From Flavobacteriales bacterium (GTDB taxonomy: Bacteria; Bacteroidota; Bacteroidia; Flavobacteriales_F; PHOS-HE28), in assembly GCA_020852835.1 (NCBI GenBank), contig JADZAC010000034.1, forward strand, positions 1-40,728: 40,728 nt of DNA. Reading direction: 5' to 3'. Positions within the stretch are counted from its first letter, which is position 1, and each line of letters begins with the position of its first letter. The notes under the pieces are model-generated. The model was not told the origin of the DNA and made no database searches. It saw only the letters and a list, made by a program, of their open reading frames with translations. Shown in pieces: positions 24,956-33,162 of the stretch. A program made the translations under genes and the position numbers.

Positions 24956-24958
24956 GCC

Positions 24959-26479
24959 ATGCGCAACTTGTTCCTCCCCTTCTTCGCCTTGGGCCTTGCC
25001 GCCCATGCGCAGCCGCAACCGGCCCATGCGCCGCAACCCGTTGCCGTGCAGGTGAGCTATGGCGTGCCCGCGCCGGAGATCTCCTGGTACCTGCCGCCCG
25101 GCGTGCCCACCGCCGGTTTCCGCGTGTTGCAGCGCCGCCAGTACGTGGGCGAAGCCGGGCCGAGGCAATGCCGCCTGCTCTTCCAGTCGCGCAGCGATTC
25201 GCTGTTGCTGCTCATGGTGGATACGTTGCCCCTGCCCCAAGGCATTCATGAATACCGGCTGGAGGCTTTGGACAGCACCGGACAGGTGGGCGCAACTTCC
25301 GCGTGGACAACGGTAAGCACCCTCAGTGATCAGGTACGGCCGTTCGCCACGCAGGTCATTGCCAGCTCCGATACCAGCAGCCGGGTCATCCGGTTGTCGT
25401 GGCGGATCATCCGGCCGGAGCGGGTGCGCAGCGTGCGGATCTATCGGGCGGAAGCCTATGACGGGCCCTACGCATTGATCGCCGAGCGGCCGGCCACGGA
25501 CACCCTCTTGGCCGATCCCGTGCGCCGGGTTCGGGAAAACTATTTCTACCGCATTCAAGTGGTGGACATCTTCGGGCCGGGCGCGGTGAGCGTGCCAGTG
25601 CCCGCACTGGCGCGCTACCGCACGGTTTGCCTGCCCCCGATCCTTTTGGGCGCCACGGCGGGCACGGGCGGCGTATTGCTGCGGTGGCAGCCACAAGGCG
25701 ACGACATCAAGGGCTTCTTTGTCCAACGTCGAGCGGCCGGGGATACCGCTTGGCGAACGGTTTCCGGGCTGGTACTGCCCGACACCTTGCACCAATGGAA
25801 GGACACCACGGCACAACCGGGCCTGTTGCACGCATGGCGCATGCGGGCCTTGAGCACCGGCGACCGCGCCAGTGCGCCCAGCGGTGAAGCCATGGCCCTG
25901 CAGCCATCTGCGGAAGCCCCGCCCCCACCTGACGGGCTGGTGGCCCGGCGTCTGGAACCGGGGCGGGTGACCTTAAGCTGGACCGCACCGGTCCTTTCCA
26001 ACGCCATCCTTGCAGGCTATCGCGTGGAACGCAGCAATGACGGCGGCACCACCTTCACTGCCCTGAACAAAGAGCCCGTTGCAGAAGGCGAGAACGGCTT
26101 CACGGACACCACCGCTGGCACCGGCGCCACAGCGTACCGCGTGCGCAGCATCGGCCCGGCAGGGCAAGTGGGCGTGCCGGGCACTCCGGTACAAGTGGAC
26201 GGATCCGGCTTGACCGGGGCGCCCTCGGAATTGATCGCCCGCAGATCCCCGAGGGGCGTGGTCCTGACCTGGCCATCGCTTCCGCGCCAAGTAAAAGCCC
26301 TGCGGGTGTACCGTTCCACCGGCGGCGGGGAACCCGTTCGCGTGGCGGAGCTCGGCCCGGATGCCGGGCGCTGGGTGGACGGGAAGCCCCCGGGGGGCAC
26401 CAGCTTCTACGTGGTCCGCGCGGTGGGATTTGATGGAAAAGAAGGCGAAATGAGCACCCCGGTGGCCGTCCATTGGTGA
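24959..26479 (+). CDS. Secreted fibronectin type III-like repeat protein
   Basis: A 506-residue exported protein. Its signal peptide (MRNLFLPFFALGLAAHAQ) is followed by about five FN3-like beta-sandwich modules, shown by repeated patterns such as VIRLSWRIIRPERVRSVRIY, GVLLRWQPQGDDIKGFFVQ, RVTLSWTAPVLSNAILAGY and GVVLTWPSLPRQVKALRVY. Each carries the W ... Y-x-V pattern of the fold. Conserved ends such as AYRVRSIGPAGQVGVPG complete the modules. No enzyme motif, no T9SS domain and no lipobox. It starts 3 nt after the giant protein's stop and ends the cluster. FN3 modules mainly mediate protein or glycan contacts, so an adhesive or assembly role alongside the giant protein is plausible. Confidence 0.82.
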   Translation: MRNLFLPFFALGLAAHAQPQPAHAPQPVAVQVSYGVPAPEISWYLPPGVPTAGFRVLQRRQYVGEAGPRQCRLLFQSRSDSLLLLMVDTLPLPQGIHEYRLEALDSTGQVGATSAWTTVSTLSDQVRPFATQVIASSDTSSRVIRLSWRIIRPERVRSVRIYRAEAYDGPYALIAERPATDTLLADPVRRVRENYFYRIQVVDIFGPGAVSVPVPALARYRTVCLPPILLGATAGTGGVLLRWQPQGDDIKGFFVQRRAAGDTAWRTVSGLVLPDTLHQWKDTTAQPGLLHAWRMRALSTGDRASAPSGEAMALQPSAEAPPPPDGLVARRLEPGRVTLSWTAPVLSNAILAGYRVERSNDGGTTFTALNKEPVAEGENGFTDTTAGTGATAYRVRSIGPAGQVGVPGTPVQVDGSGLTGAPSELIARRSPRGVVLTWPSLPRQVKALRVYRSTGGGEPVRVAELGPDAGRWVDGKPPGGTSFYVVRAVGFDGKEGEMSTPVAVHW

Positions 26480-26565
26480 TCGGCCGCAGGGGAGCATCGA
26501 GGCAAAGTGCCTTCGGGAAGCCGGTTTGTTAACCATTTTCGCCGAAATACCACCCGGCGGCTGGT

Positions 26566-26573
26566 TAACTTTG
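26566..26573 (+). promoter_or_regulatory. TAACTTTG promoter box of secA
   Basis: An exact TAnnTTTG match in the 198-nt gap before secA. It predicts a leader of roughly 100 nt, much longer than for most genes here, leaving room for regulation of secA translation. Confidence 0.5.
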
Positions 26574-26677
26574 CATCCCTTAAAAAGTAAAGCAGCGCAC
26601 AACCGCATTGCACGGGCGCACGGAATTGTTTTCCATCGCCCTCCAGGAACGCAGCGGTTGTCGGCACCCCTTCTTCC

Positions 26678-29600
26678 ATGCTCGGCACCATCATCAAAAA
26701 AGTCTTCGGCGACAAATCCACGCGCGACCTCAAGGAAGTGCAGCCTTTGGTGGAACAGGTCAAAGCGGAATTCGCCAAGCTCAGCGGCATCAGCAACGAT
26801 GAGCTGCGCGGTAAAACCGGAGAGTTCAAGCGGCGCATCGCGGAAAAGATCGCGGACGAACAAGCGCGGAAGGACCAGTTGCGCGCAGAGATCGAGGGCG
26901 ACCTGAAGATGTCCATCGGCGAGCGTGAGAAGCGCTACGAAGAGATCGACAAACTGGAGGAACAGGCCGTGAAGGAGATCGAGGAGGTGCTGTTGGAGGT
27001 ACTTCCCGAAGCCTTTGCGGTGATGAAGGAAACGGCGCGGCGGTTCACGGAAAACAAGGAACTCACCGTAACGGCCACGGACATGGACCGCGAGATCGCC
27101 TCCAAGCGCGACAGCGTGGTGATCGACGGTGACAAGGCCATTTGGAAGAACACCTGGCAGGCCGCCGGCACAGCGATCACGTGGGAGATGGTGCACTATG
27201 ATGTGCAGCTCATCGGCGGCGTGGCCCTGCACAAGGGCAAGATCGCCGAAATGATGACCGGGGAGGGCAAAACGTTGGTGGCCACCTTGCCCACCTACCT
27301 CAATGCGCTGGCCGGGCGCGGCGTGCACATGGTAACGGTGAACGACTACCTGGCCAAGCGCGACAGCGAATGGATGGGCCCCCTGTACGAATTCCACGGT
27401 TTGCGCGTGGACTGCATCGACAAGCACGAGCCCAACAGCCCGGCAAGGCGCCAGGCCTACCTCGCCGATATCACCTTCGGCACCAACAACGAGTTCGGCT
27501 TCGATTACCTGCGCGACAACATGGCTCACGCGCCAGGCGCACTGGTGCAGCGCAAGCACAACTACGCCATCGTTGACGAGGTGGACAGCGTGCTCATTGA
27601 CGATGCGCGGACGCCCTTGATCATCAGCGGTCCCACGCCCAAAGGTGACATCCAGCAATTCGATGAATACAAGCCCCGCGTGGAGCGCCTGTACAACGCA
27701 CAACGCCAACTGGTGACCAAATTGCTGGCCGAGGCCAAAGACCTGCTCAAAGAAGGTGCCTCCAAGGAACAAACGGAAAAAGCGGGCATCGCCCTGCTGC
27801 GCTGCCACCGCGGCCTGCCAAAGAACAGCGCCTTGATCAAGTTCCTCAGTGAATCCGGCGTACGCACCCTGCTGCAAAAGACCGAAAGCCGCTACCTGCA
27901 AGACCAGGAGAAGGAGATGCCGTTCATCGACCAGGAGCTTTTCTTCACCATCGACGAAAAGCTGCACAGCATCCAGTTGACCGAAAAGGGCCTGGACCTG
28001 ATCAGCGGCGACGTGGACGACCCGAAGTTCTTCATCCTGGACGACGTGGGCAGCGCCGTGGCGGAGATCGAGAAGAGCGGGGCGGCAGCGGCGGAAAAGG
28101 CCAAGCGCAAGGATGAGGTGATGCGCGCCTTCGGCATCAAGAGCGAGCGCGTGCACACGGTGAACCAGTTGATCCGTGCGTATGCCCTCTATGAAAAGGA
28201 CGTGGAATACGTGGTGATGAACGGCAAGGTGATGATCGTGGACGAGCAGACCGGCCGGATCATGGACGGGCGCCGCTACAGCGACGGGCTGCACCAGGCC
28301 ATTGAAAGCAAGGAGAAGGTGAAGGTGGAAGCCGCCACGCAGACCTACGCCACGGTGACCCTGCAGAACTACTTCCGCATGTACCACAAGCTGGCGGGCA
28401 TGACGGGGACGGCCGAGACCGAGGCACAGGAACTGTGGGACATCTACAAGCTGGATGTGATGACCATCCCCACCAACCGGCCCATCTCGCGCAAGGACCA
28501 CGAAGACCTGGTGTACAAGACCAAGCGCGAGAAATACAACGCCGTGATCGACGAGATCGTGAAGTTGCAGGAGGCCGGCCGGCCGGTGCTGGTGGGCACC
28601 ACCAACGTGGAGGTGAGCGAGCTGATGGCCAAGATGCTGAAGCTGCGGGGGATCCCGCACGACGTGCTGAACGCCAAGCAGCACGCGCGTGAAGCCGACA
28701 TCGTGGCGCACGCGGGCAAGGCCGGCACGGTGACCATTGCCACCAACATGGCCGGGCGGGGCACCGACATCAAGCTGGGTGATGGCGTGAAAGCCGCGGG
28801 CGGCCTGGCCATCGTGGGCACGGAGAAGCATGAGAGCCGCCGCGTGGACCGCCAGCTGCGCGGGCGCTCGGGCCGGCAGGGCGATCCGGGCACTTCGCAA
28901 TTCTACATCTCCCTGGAGGATGACCTGATGCGCATGTTCGGCAGCGAACGCATCGCCAAGCTCATGGACCGCATGGGCCTCAAGGAAGGCGAAGTGATCC
29001 AGCACAGCATGGTCACGGCCAGCATCGAGCGGGCCCAGAAGAAGGTGGAGGAAAACAACTTCGGTATCCGCAAACGCCTGCTGGAGTACGACGACGTGAT
29101 GAACAAGCAGCGGCAGGTGATCTACAAGCGCCGCCGCAACGCCCTCTTCGGCGACCGTTTGAAGCTGGACGTGCTCAACATGTTCCACGATGTGGCCGTG
29201 AATATCACCGAGGAATTCCAGCCGGACGGCAACTTCGAGGGCTTCCAGCTGGAGCTCTTCCGGATGCTTTCCATTGAGAGCCCGGTGGACGAGGCCGCCT
29301 TCAAGGGCGAAAAGACCGAAGCGGTGGCGGACAAGGTATTCGAGGCCGCCTACGAGGCCTATGTGCGCCGCGGCCAGCAAACAGCAGCCCAGGCCTTGCC
29401 GGTGATCAGCGACGTATTCCTGAACCAAGGCAAGCAGTACGAGAACATCGTGGTGCCGATCACCAATGGCGTGAAGACCATGCAGGTGGTGACCAACCTG
29501 GAGAAGGCCTACAAGACGGAAGCGCGCGACCTGGTGGACAGTATCGAGAAATACATCACCCTGGCCATCATCGACAACGAGTGGAAGGAGCACCTGCGCG

Positions 29601-30040
29601 AGATGGACGACCTGCGCCGCGACGTGCAGAACGCAAGCATCGAACAGAAGGACCCGCTGCTGATCTACAAGCTGGAATCCTTCAAGCTGTTCGACGCCAT
29701 GATCGACCGGATCAGCGGGGAGGTGGTGGAGTTCCTGGTGCGCGCGGGCCTGCCCGCGGCCGACCCGGCCGTGCAGCAGGCCCCGGAACGCCGGGCCACG
29801 CGCGAGGAGCAGCAAATGCGCACCAGCCGCACGGAGGTGCCCGAATACGCCGGCACCTCCACGGGCGCCCCGGCAAGGGCCCAGCAGGCGGCACCGGCGG
29901 GCACGCAGCGCATGCCGCCTCCTCCAGGCCCTCGCCCGCAACCGGTGCAACCCGTACGTGTGGAGAAGAAGGCGGGCCGCAACGATCCCTGCCCGTGCGG
30001 CAGCGGCAAGAAGTACAAGAACTGCCACGGGGCGGCCTGA
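26678..30040 (+). CDS. secA: Protein translocase ATPase SecA
   Basis: A 1120-residue motor that pushes preproteins through SecYEG. The Walker A loop [13 protein letters not shown] is at about 193-205, the Walker B/DEAD-like [20 protein letters not shown] at 298-317, and motif VI is in [14 protein letters not shown] with [13 protein letters not shown]. It is longer than the roughly 900-residue E. coli protein, mainly because of an insertion of about 130 residues near 330-470, a feature of Bacteroidota SecA. The C-terminal tail ends in a zinc-binding [14 protein letters not shown] (Cys 1105, 1107, 1116, His 1117), which in other species binds SecB and ribosomes; a Pro/Ala/Gln-rich linker precedes it. 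ATG 26678 gives the normal N-terminus. It may help export the products of the surface cluster upstream. Confidence 0.99.
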   Translation: MLGTIIKKVFGDKSTRDLKEVQPLVEQVKAEFAKLSGISNDELRGKTGEFKRRIAEKIADEQARKDQLRAEIEGDLKMSIGEREKRYEEIDKLEEQAVKEIEEVLLEVLPEAFAVMKETARRFTENKELTVTATDMDREIASKRDSVVIDGDKAIWKNTWQAAGTAITWEMVHYDVQLIGGVALHKGKIAEMMTGEGKTLVATLPTYLNALAGRGVHMVTVNDYLAKRDSEWMGPLYEFHGLRVDCIDKHEPNSPARRQAYLADITFGTNNEFGFDYLRDNMAHAPGALVQRKHNYAIVDEVDSVLIDDARTPLIISGPTPKGDIQQFDEYKPRVERLYNAQRQLVTKLLAEAKDLLKEGASKEQTEKAGIALLRCHRGLPKNSALIKFLSESGVRTLLQKTESRYLQDQEKEMPFIDQELFFTIDEKLHSIQLTEKGLDLISGDVDDPKFFILDDVGSAVAEIEKSGAAAAEKAKRKDEVMRAFGIKSERVHTVNQLIRAYALYEKDVEYVVMNGKVMIVDEQTGRIMDGRRYSDGLHQAIESKEKVKVEAATQTYATVTLQNYFRMYHKLAGMTGTAETEAQELWDIYKLDVMTIPTNRPISRKDHEDLVYKTKREKYNAVIDEIVKLQEAGRPVLVGTTNVEVSELMAKMLKLRGIPHDVLNAKQHAREADIVAHAGKAGTVTIATNMAGRGTDIKLGDGVKAAGGLAIVGTEKHESRRVDRQLRGRSGRQGDPGTSQFYISLEDDLMRMFGSERIAKLMDRMGLKEGEVIQHSMVTASIERAQKKVEENNFGIRKRLLEYDDVMNKQRQVIYKRRRNALFGDRLKLDVLNMFHDVAVNITEEFQPDGNFEGFQLELFRMLSIESPVDEAAFKGEKTEAVADKVFEAAYEAYVRRGQQTAAQALPVISDVFLNQGKQYENIVVPITNGVKTMQVVTNLEKAYKTEARDLVDSIEKYITLAIIDNEWKEHLREMDDLRRDVQNASIEQKDPLLIYKLESFKLFDAMIDRISGEVVEFLVRAGLPAADPAVQQAPERRATREEQQMRTSRTEVPEYAGTSTGAPARAQQAAPAGTQRMPPPPGPRPQPVQPVRVEKKAGRNDPCPCGSGKKYKNCHGAA

Positions 30041-30058
30041 CGCCGCCGAAAAGCGGAA

Positions 30059-30078
30059 AGCCCCGGTTTCCCGAGGCT
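30059..30078 (+). terminator. Weak hairpin after secA
   Basis: AGCCCCGG at 30059-30066 pairs with CCGAGGCT at 30071-30078 with one mismatch. It lies between the convergent secA and TonB-domain genes. No T-run follows, so its role is uncertain. Confidence 0.35.
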
Positions 30079-30106
30079 CCCCGCATTGGTGTATGTCGAG
30101 TGGTTC

Positions 30107-30790
30107 TTAGTTAAGGGGCACGCGCATTTGTACGCGTACCGGTTGGCCATCCTGGATGCCGGCTTCCCAGCGGGGCGCCGAGCTGATGGCGGAGGCGATC
30201 TGGTCGGCGGTTTGCTGGTCCTCAGCACCGCTCACCACCAGGTCGGTGAGCCGGCCGTCCTTCTCTACGATGAAACTGGCCATGATGTTTCCCTTGGTCT
30301 TGCCAACCCGTTCCTGCACGTAGCGCACCATGGCCTTCTCTCCTCCCGGATACTTGGGCATGTTCTGGGCCAAAGTGTATACCAAGTTCTTCAAGGGAGC
30401 GGCATCATAGACCCGTTCGGCCAGTTCATGGCCCAGCGCATCCTTGCGCGTCCAAACACCGTCCTTCCGGCCTTGTACATAGTTGCCCTCGCTTTCCACC
30501 GCCCCGTTCGGATGGTAAAACACGAAATGGCCGTGTGCGATCCGGTAGTTGGCGTCGGCATAGCTTCCTGCAGCTTTCAACGTACCGTCCAGGCTGAAGA
30601 TCCGGGCGGCAAATCCACCGCTGGCACCTGGGCCTTCCGGCTCCAGGTAGTAGCTCGCCGATCCCTTGGCAGCGTGCTCCAGCACCGCATCCAAGTAGAT
30701 CCGTTGTGCCTTGGACGGTGCGGCCGTCAGGCCCAGGGACATGATCGAGGCCAGGAGGAACGGAACGGATGATCTGACGTGGCGGGACAT
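30107..30790 (-). CDS. Secreted TonB C-terminal-domain protein with MORN-like motifs
   Basis: A 227-residue protein with a signal peptide (FLLASIMSLGLTAAPSKAQ). The middle contains MORN_2-like pieces: GHFVFYHPNGAVESEGNYVQ, then GRKDGVWTRKD. The C-terminal 110 residues resemble a TonB C-terminal domain: MPKYPGGEKAMVRYVQERV (the PxFPGG-type motif of Bacteroidota), GNIMASFIVEKDGRLTDLVV and PVRVQMRVPLN. There is no N-terminal TM anchor of the TonB kind, so it may not be an energy transducer but a periplasmic relative of unknown function. Start ATG 30790 is preferred over one seven codons upstream. It is the last gene of the minus-strand run, 84 nt after comM. Confidence 0.8.
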   Translation of the reverse strand: MSRHVRSSVPFLLASIMSLGLTAAPSKAQRIYLDAVLEHAAKGSASYYLEPEGPGASGGFAARIFSLDGTLKAAGSYADANYRIAHGHFVFYHPNGAVESEGNYVQGRKDGVWTRKDALGHELAERVYDAAPLKNLVYTLAQNMPKYPGGEKAMVRYVQERVGKTKGNIMASFIVEKDGRLTDLVVSGAEDQQTADQIASAISSAPRWEAGIQDGQPVRVQMRVPLN

Positions 30791-30874
30791 ACTGAAGCTT
30801 GCAACGCACACACCCGGTGCCGGGTTACAGCCCTTGACAGAAAACCGTATGCCGGGCCCCGGCCAACATGATAT

Positions 30875-32413
30875 TCAGCCAGCCCAGCCGTCCCTGTCCA
30901 AGCTGCGGTACTGGATGGCCTCGGCCAGATGGTTGTTGCGAATGTTGGGGCTGCCATCCAGGTCGGCTATGGTGCGGGCCACTTTCAGGATGCGGTCGTA
31001 GGCGCGGGCGCTGAGGCCTAGGCGCTCCATGGCCTTCTGCAGCAGGGCCTGGCCCTGCGCATCCACGCGGCACCAGGTGCGCAGTTGCTGCGTGGCGATC
31101 TGGGCATTGCAGTAGAGGCCGGTTCCCCGATAGCGCTGCTCCTGCAGGTGGCGTGCTGCCACCACGCGTTCCCGCACCGTTGCGCTCTTCTCCGTTTCGC
31201 GTTCGCTGGCCAGTTCACTGAAGGCCACCGGCGTCACCTCGATATGGATGTCGATACGGTCCAGCAACGGCCCGCTGATCTTGTTGAGATACTTCTGCAC
31301 CACCCCAGGGGGGCACACACATTCGCGTTCCGGATGGTTGTGGAACCCGCAGGGGCATGGGTTCATGGCCGCCACCAGCATGAAGCTCGCCGGGTAGGCC
31401 ACGGTGAACTTGGCCCGGCTGATGGTGACCACGCGTTCCTCCAAGGGCTGGCGCATCACCTCCAGCACGGTGCGCTTGAACTCGGGCAGTTCATCCAGGA
31501 AGAGCACGCCGTTGTGGGCCATGCTGATCTCGCCCGGTTGCGGGTAAGATCCGCCGCCCACCAAGGCCACATCGCTGATGGTGTGGTGCGGGGCCCGGAA
31601 CGGACGGGTGCTCAGCAGGGCGTCTTCCTTGGCCAATTTTCCGGCCACGCTGTGGATCTTGGTGGTTTCCAAGGCCTCATCCAAGTTCAATGGGGGCAGG
31701 ATGGTCGGCAGGCGCTTGGCGATCATGGTCTTGCCGGCGCCCGGCGGCCCGATGAGGATCACATTGTGCCCGCCGGCGGCAGCGATCTCAAAGGCCCGCT
31801 TGATGTTTTCCTGGCCCTTCACATCGCTGAGGTCAAAGGGGTAGCTGCCGCTGTGCGCACTGAATTCGGCGTCGATGTCCACGGTAATGCGTTCCACTTC
31901 ACCCCGCCCTTCGATAAAATCCACCACCTGGCGCAAGTGCTCTACCCCGTACACCTCCAACCCCTGCACAATGGCCGCCTCACGGGCATTGGCCAAGGGT
32001 ACCACTACGCCCTTGAACCCTTGCCGTTTGGCTTCGATCGCAATGGGCAGCGTGCCCTTGATGGGCCGCACCTCGCCATCGAGCGACAATTCGCCCATCA
32101 CCACCAGGTCGGCGAAGCGGGAGGTGTCCACCTGTTCGCTGGCGCCCAAGATGCCCAAGGCAATGGGCAGGTCGTACGCCGTGCCTTCCTTGCGGATGTC
32201 GGCCGGTGCGAGGTTGATGGTGATCTCGCGGCCGCGCGGCATGTGCAGGCCGATGTTCTTGATGGCGGCGCTCACGCGCTGGTGGCTCTCCTTGACCGCA
32301 TTGTCCGGCAGGCCCACCATGAAGAAGAGCCCCCCGGTAACGATGTTCGTTTCCACGGTGATGATGGTGGCATCCACCCCGAACACCGCGCAGCCGTAGT
32401 TCTTGACGATCAT
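30875..32413 (-). CDS. YifB/ComM family Mg-chelatase-like AAA+ ATPase
   Basis: A 512-residue protein. The N-terminal Lon-protease-like domain (residues 1-170, GLPDNAVKESHQRVSAAIKN and GELSLDGEVRPIKG) lacks a clear catalytic Ser-Lys dyad in its usual context, as in other ComM proteins. The AAA+ domain has Walker A IGPPGAGKTMIAKRLP (about 221-236), Walker B GVLFLDELPEF (302-312) and the zinc-finger-like CPCGFHNHPERECVC (353-367), then the Mg-chelatase C-terminal part. In naturally transformable bacteria ComM acts as a branch-migration helicase during DNA integration. No other competence gene is in view, so that role is inferred. The ATG at 32413 has a TACCTTCC box 6 nt upstream, and gmhA ends 26 nt before it. 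Confidence 0.95.
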   Translation of the reverse strand: MIVKNYGCAVFGVDATIITVETNIVTGGLFFMVGLPDNAVKESHQRVSAAIKNIGLHMPRGREITINLAPADIRKEGTAYDLPIALGILGASEQVDTSRFADLVVMGELSLDGEVRPIKGTLPIAIEAKRQGFKGVVVPLANAREAAIVQGLEVYGVEHLRQVVDFIEGRGEVERITVDIDAEFSAHSGSYPFDLSDVKGQENIKRAFEIAAAGGHNVILIGPPGAGKTMIAKRLPTILPPLNLDEALETTKIHSVAGKLAKEDALLSTRPFRAPHHTISDVALVGGGSYPQPGEISMAHNGVLFLDELPEFKRTVLEVMRQPLEERVVTISRAKFTVAYPASFMLVAAMNPCPCGFHNHPERECVCPPGVVQKYLNKISGPLLDRIDIHIEVTPVAFSELASERETEKSATVRERVVAARHLQEQRYRGTGLYCNAQIATQQLRTWCRVDAQGQALLQKAMERLGLSARAYDRILKVARTIADLDGSPNIRNNHLAEAIQYRSLDRDGWAG

Positions 32414-32439
32414 CGGCAGGGAAGGTAAGCAAGGGCGTG

Positions 32440-33015
32440 TCAGGCCAAGGCTTGCTCAATGTGGTCGATCAGCGCATGGACCACCTTGATGTGCACCTCC
32501 TGCACCCGGTCCGCAAAACCGTAGTGCGGCACACGCACTTCCACATCGCACAGCGGGGCCAGTTTGCCGCCGTCTTTGCCGGTGAGGCCCACCACCGCCA
32601 TGCCTTGGCGCTTGGCCGCTTCCGCGGCACGCAGCACATTGGGGCTGTTGCCGCTGGTGCTGATGGCCAGCAGCACATCGCCCGGTTTGCCGTGGGCTTG
32701 CACAAAGCGCGCAAAGACCTGCTCGAAGCCGTGGTCGTTGCCCACACAAGTGAGGTGCGAAGGGTCGCTGATGCAGATCGCTGCAATGGGGTGGCGATCG
32801 TTGCGGAATTTGCCGGTGAGCTCTTCGGCGAAGTGCATGGCATCACACATGCTGCCGCCATTGCCGCAGCTGATCAGCTTCCCGCCGGCCTGCAAGGCAG
32901 CCACCATCACCTCACCCGCCCGCAGCACGGATCCGATGTTGTTCCGGTCGGTGCGAAATCGTTCCAGCACGGAAGCGGCTTCCTCAAAGTGGCCCGAAAT
33001 GCGGTGGTCCTCCAT
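32440..33015 (-). CDS. gmhA: Sedoheptulose-7-phosphate isomerase-like SIS protein
   Basis: A 191-residue SIS-domain protein of the GmhA type. GmhA converts sedoheptulose-7-phosphate to D-glycero-D-manno-heptose-7-phosphate for LPS heptose. The sugar-phosphate loop LISCGNGGSMCDAMHFAEEL (48-67) includes His61 and Glu65, which fit the zinc ligands, and STSGNSPNVLRAAE and RVQEVHIKVVHALID supply the other ligands (Gln172, His180). Length matches GmhA. No hldE or gmhB is nearby, and DiaA-like relatives share the fold, so the heptose role is inferred. A CATCTTCG box lies 14 nt before the ATG at 33015. It is encoded 26 nt upstream of comM. Confidence 0.88.
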   Translation of the reverse strand: MEDHRISGHFEEAASVLERFRTDRNNIGSVLRAGEVMVAALQAGGKLISCGNGGSMCDAMHFAEELTGKFRNDRHPIAAICISDPSHLTCVGNDHGFEQVFARFVQAHGKPGDVLLAISTSGNSPNVLRAAEAAKRQGMAVVGLTGKDGGKLAPLCDVEVRVPHYGFADRVQEVHIKVVHALIDHIEQALA

Positions 33016-33066
33016 GGCTTGGCTGCCCGCGAAGATGCACAGGAATGGTGGATGGAGGGGTTTTTA

Positions 33067-33112
33067 GTCCGGAAGACGGGAGTCTTTCGGTCTGGAAGCC
33101 GGGAGGCTTGGA
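33067..33112. repeat. Two-unit 23-nt tandem repeat
   Basis: The first 20 bases of each unit match at 17 of 20 positions (GTCCGGAAGACGGGAGTCTT and GTCTGGAAGCCGGGAGGCTT), with a period of 23. It lies in the 147-nt gap between dsbD and gmhA and has no coding frame. It may be the remnant of a dispersed intergenic repeat or act in separating the two transcripts. Confidence 0.45.
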
Positions 33113-33162
33113 CACTGCAACGGCCCAGCAACTGAAAGACCCACGACCAAAGGACTCCGGCC

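Noticed and set aside
25973..30028. A 1351-codon open frame on the minus strand opposite secA and the FN3 gene
   Set aside because: It is antisense to a certain secA gene. The translation is His/Val/Leu-rich low-complexity text typical of shadows in GC-rich DNA, with no motif.
31085..32428. A 447-codon plus-strand frame opposite comM
   Set aside because: It mirrors the comM coding frame and has no protein-like features.
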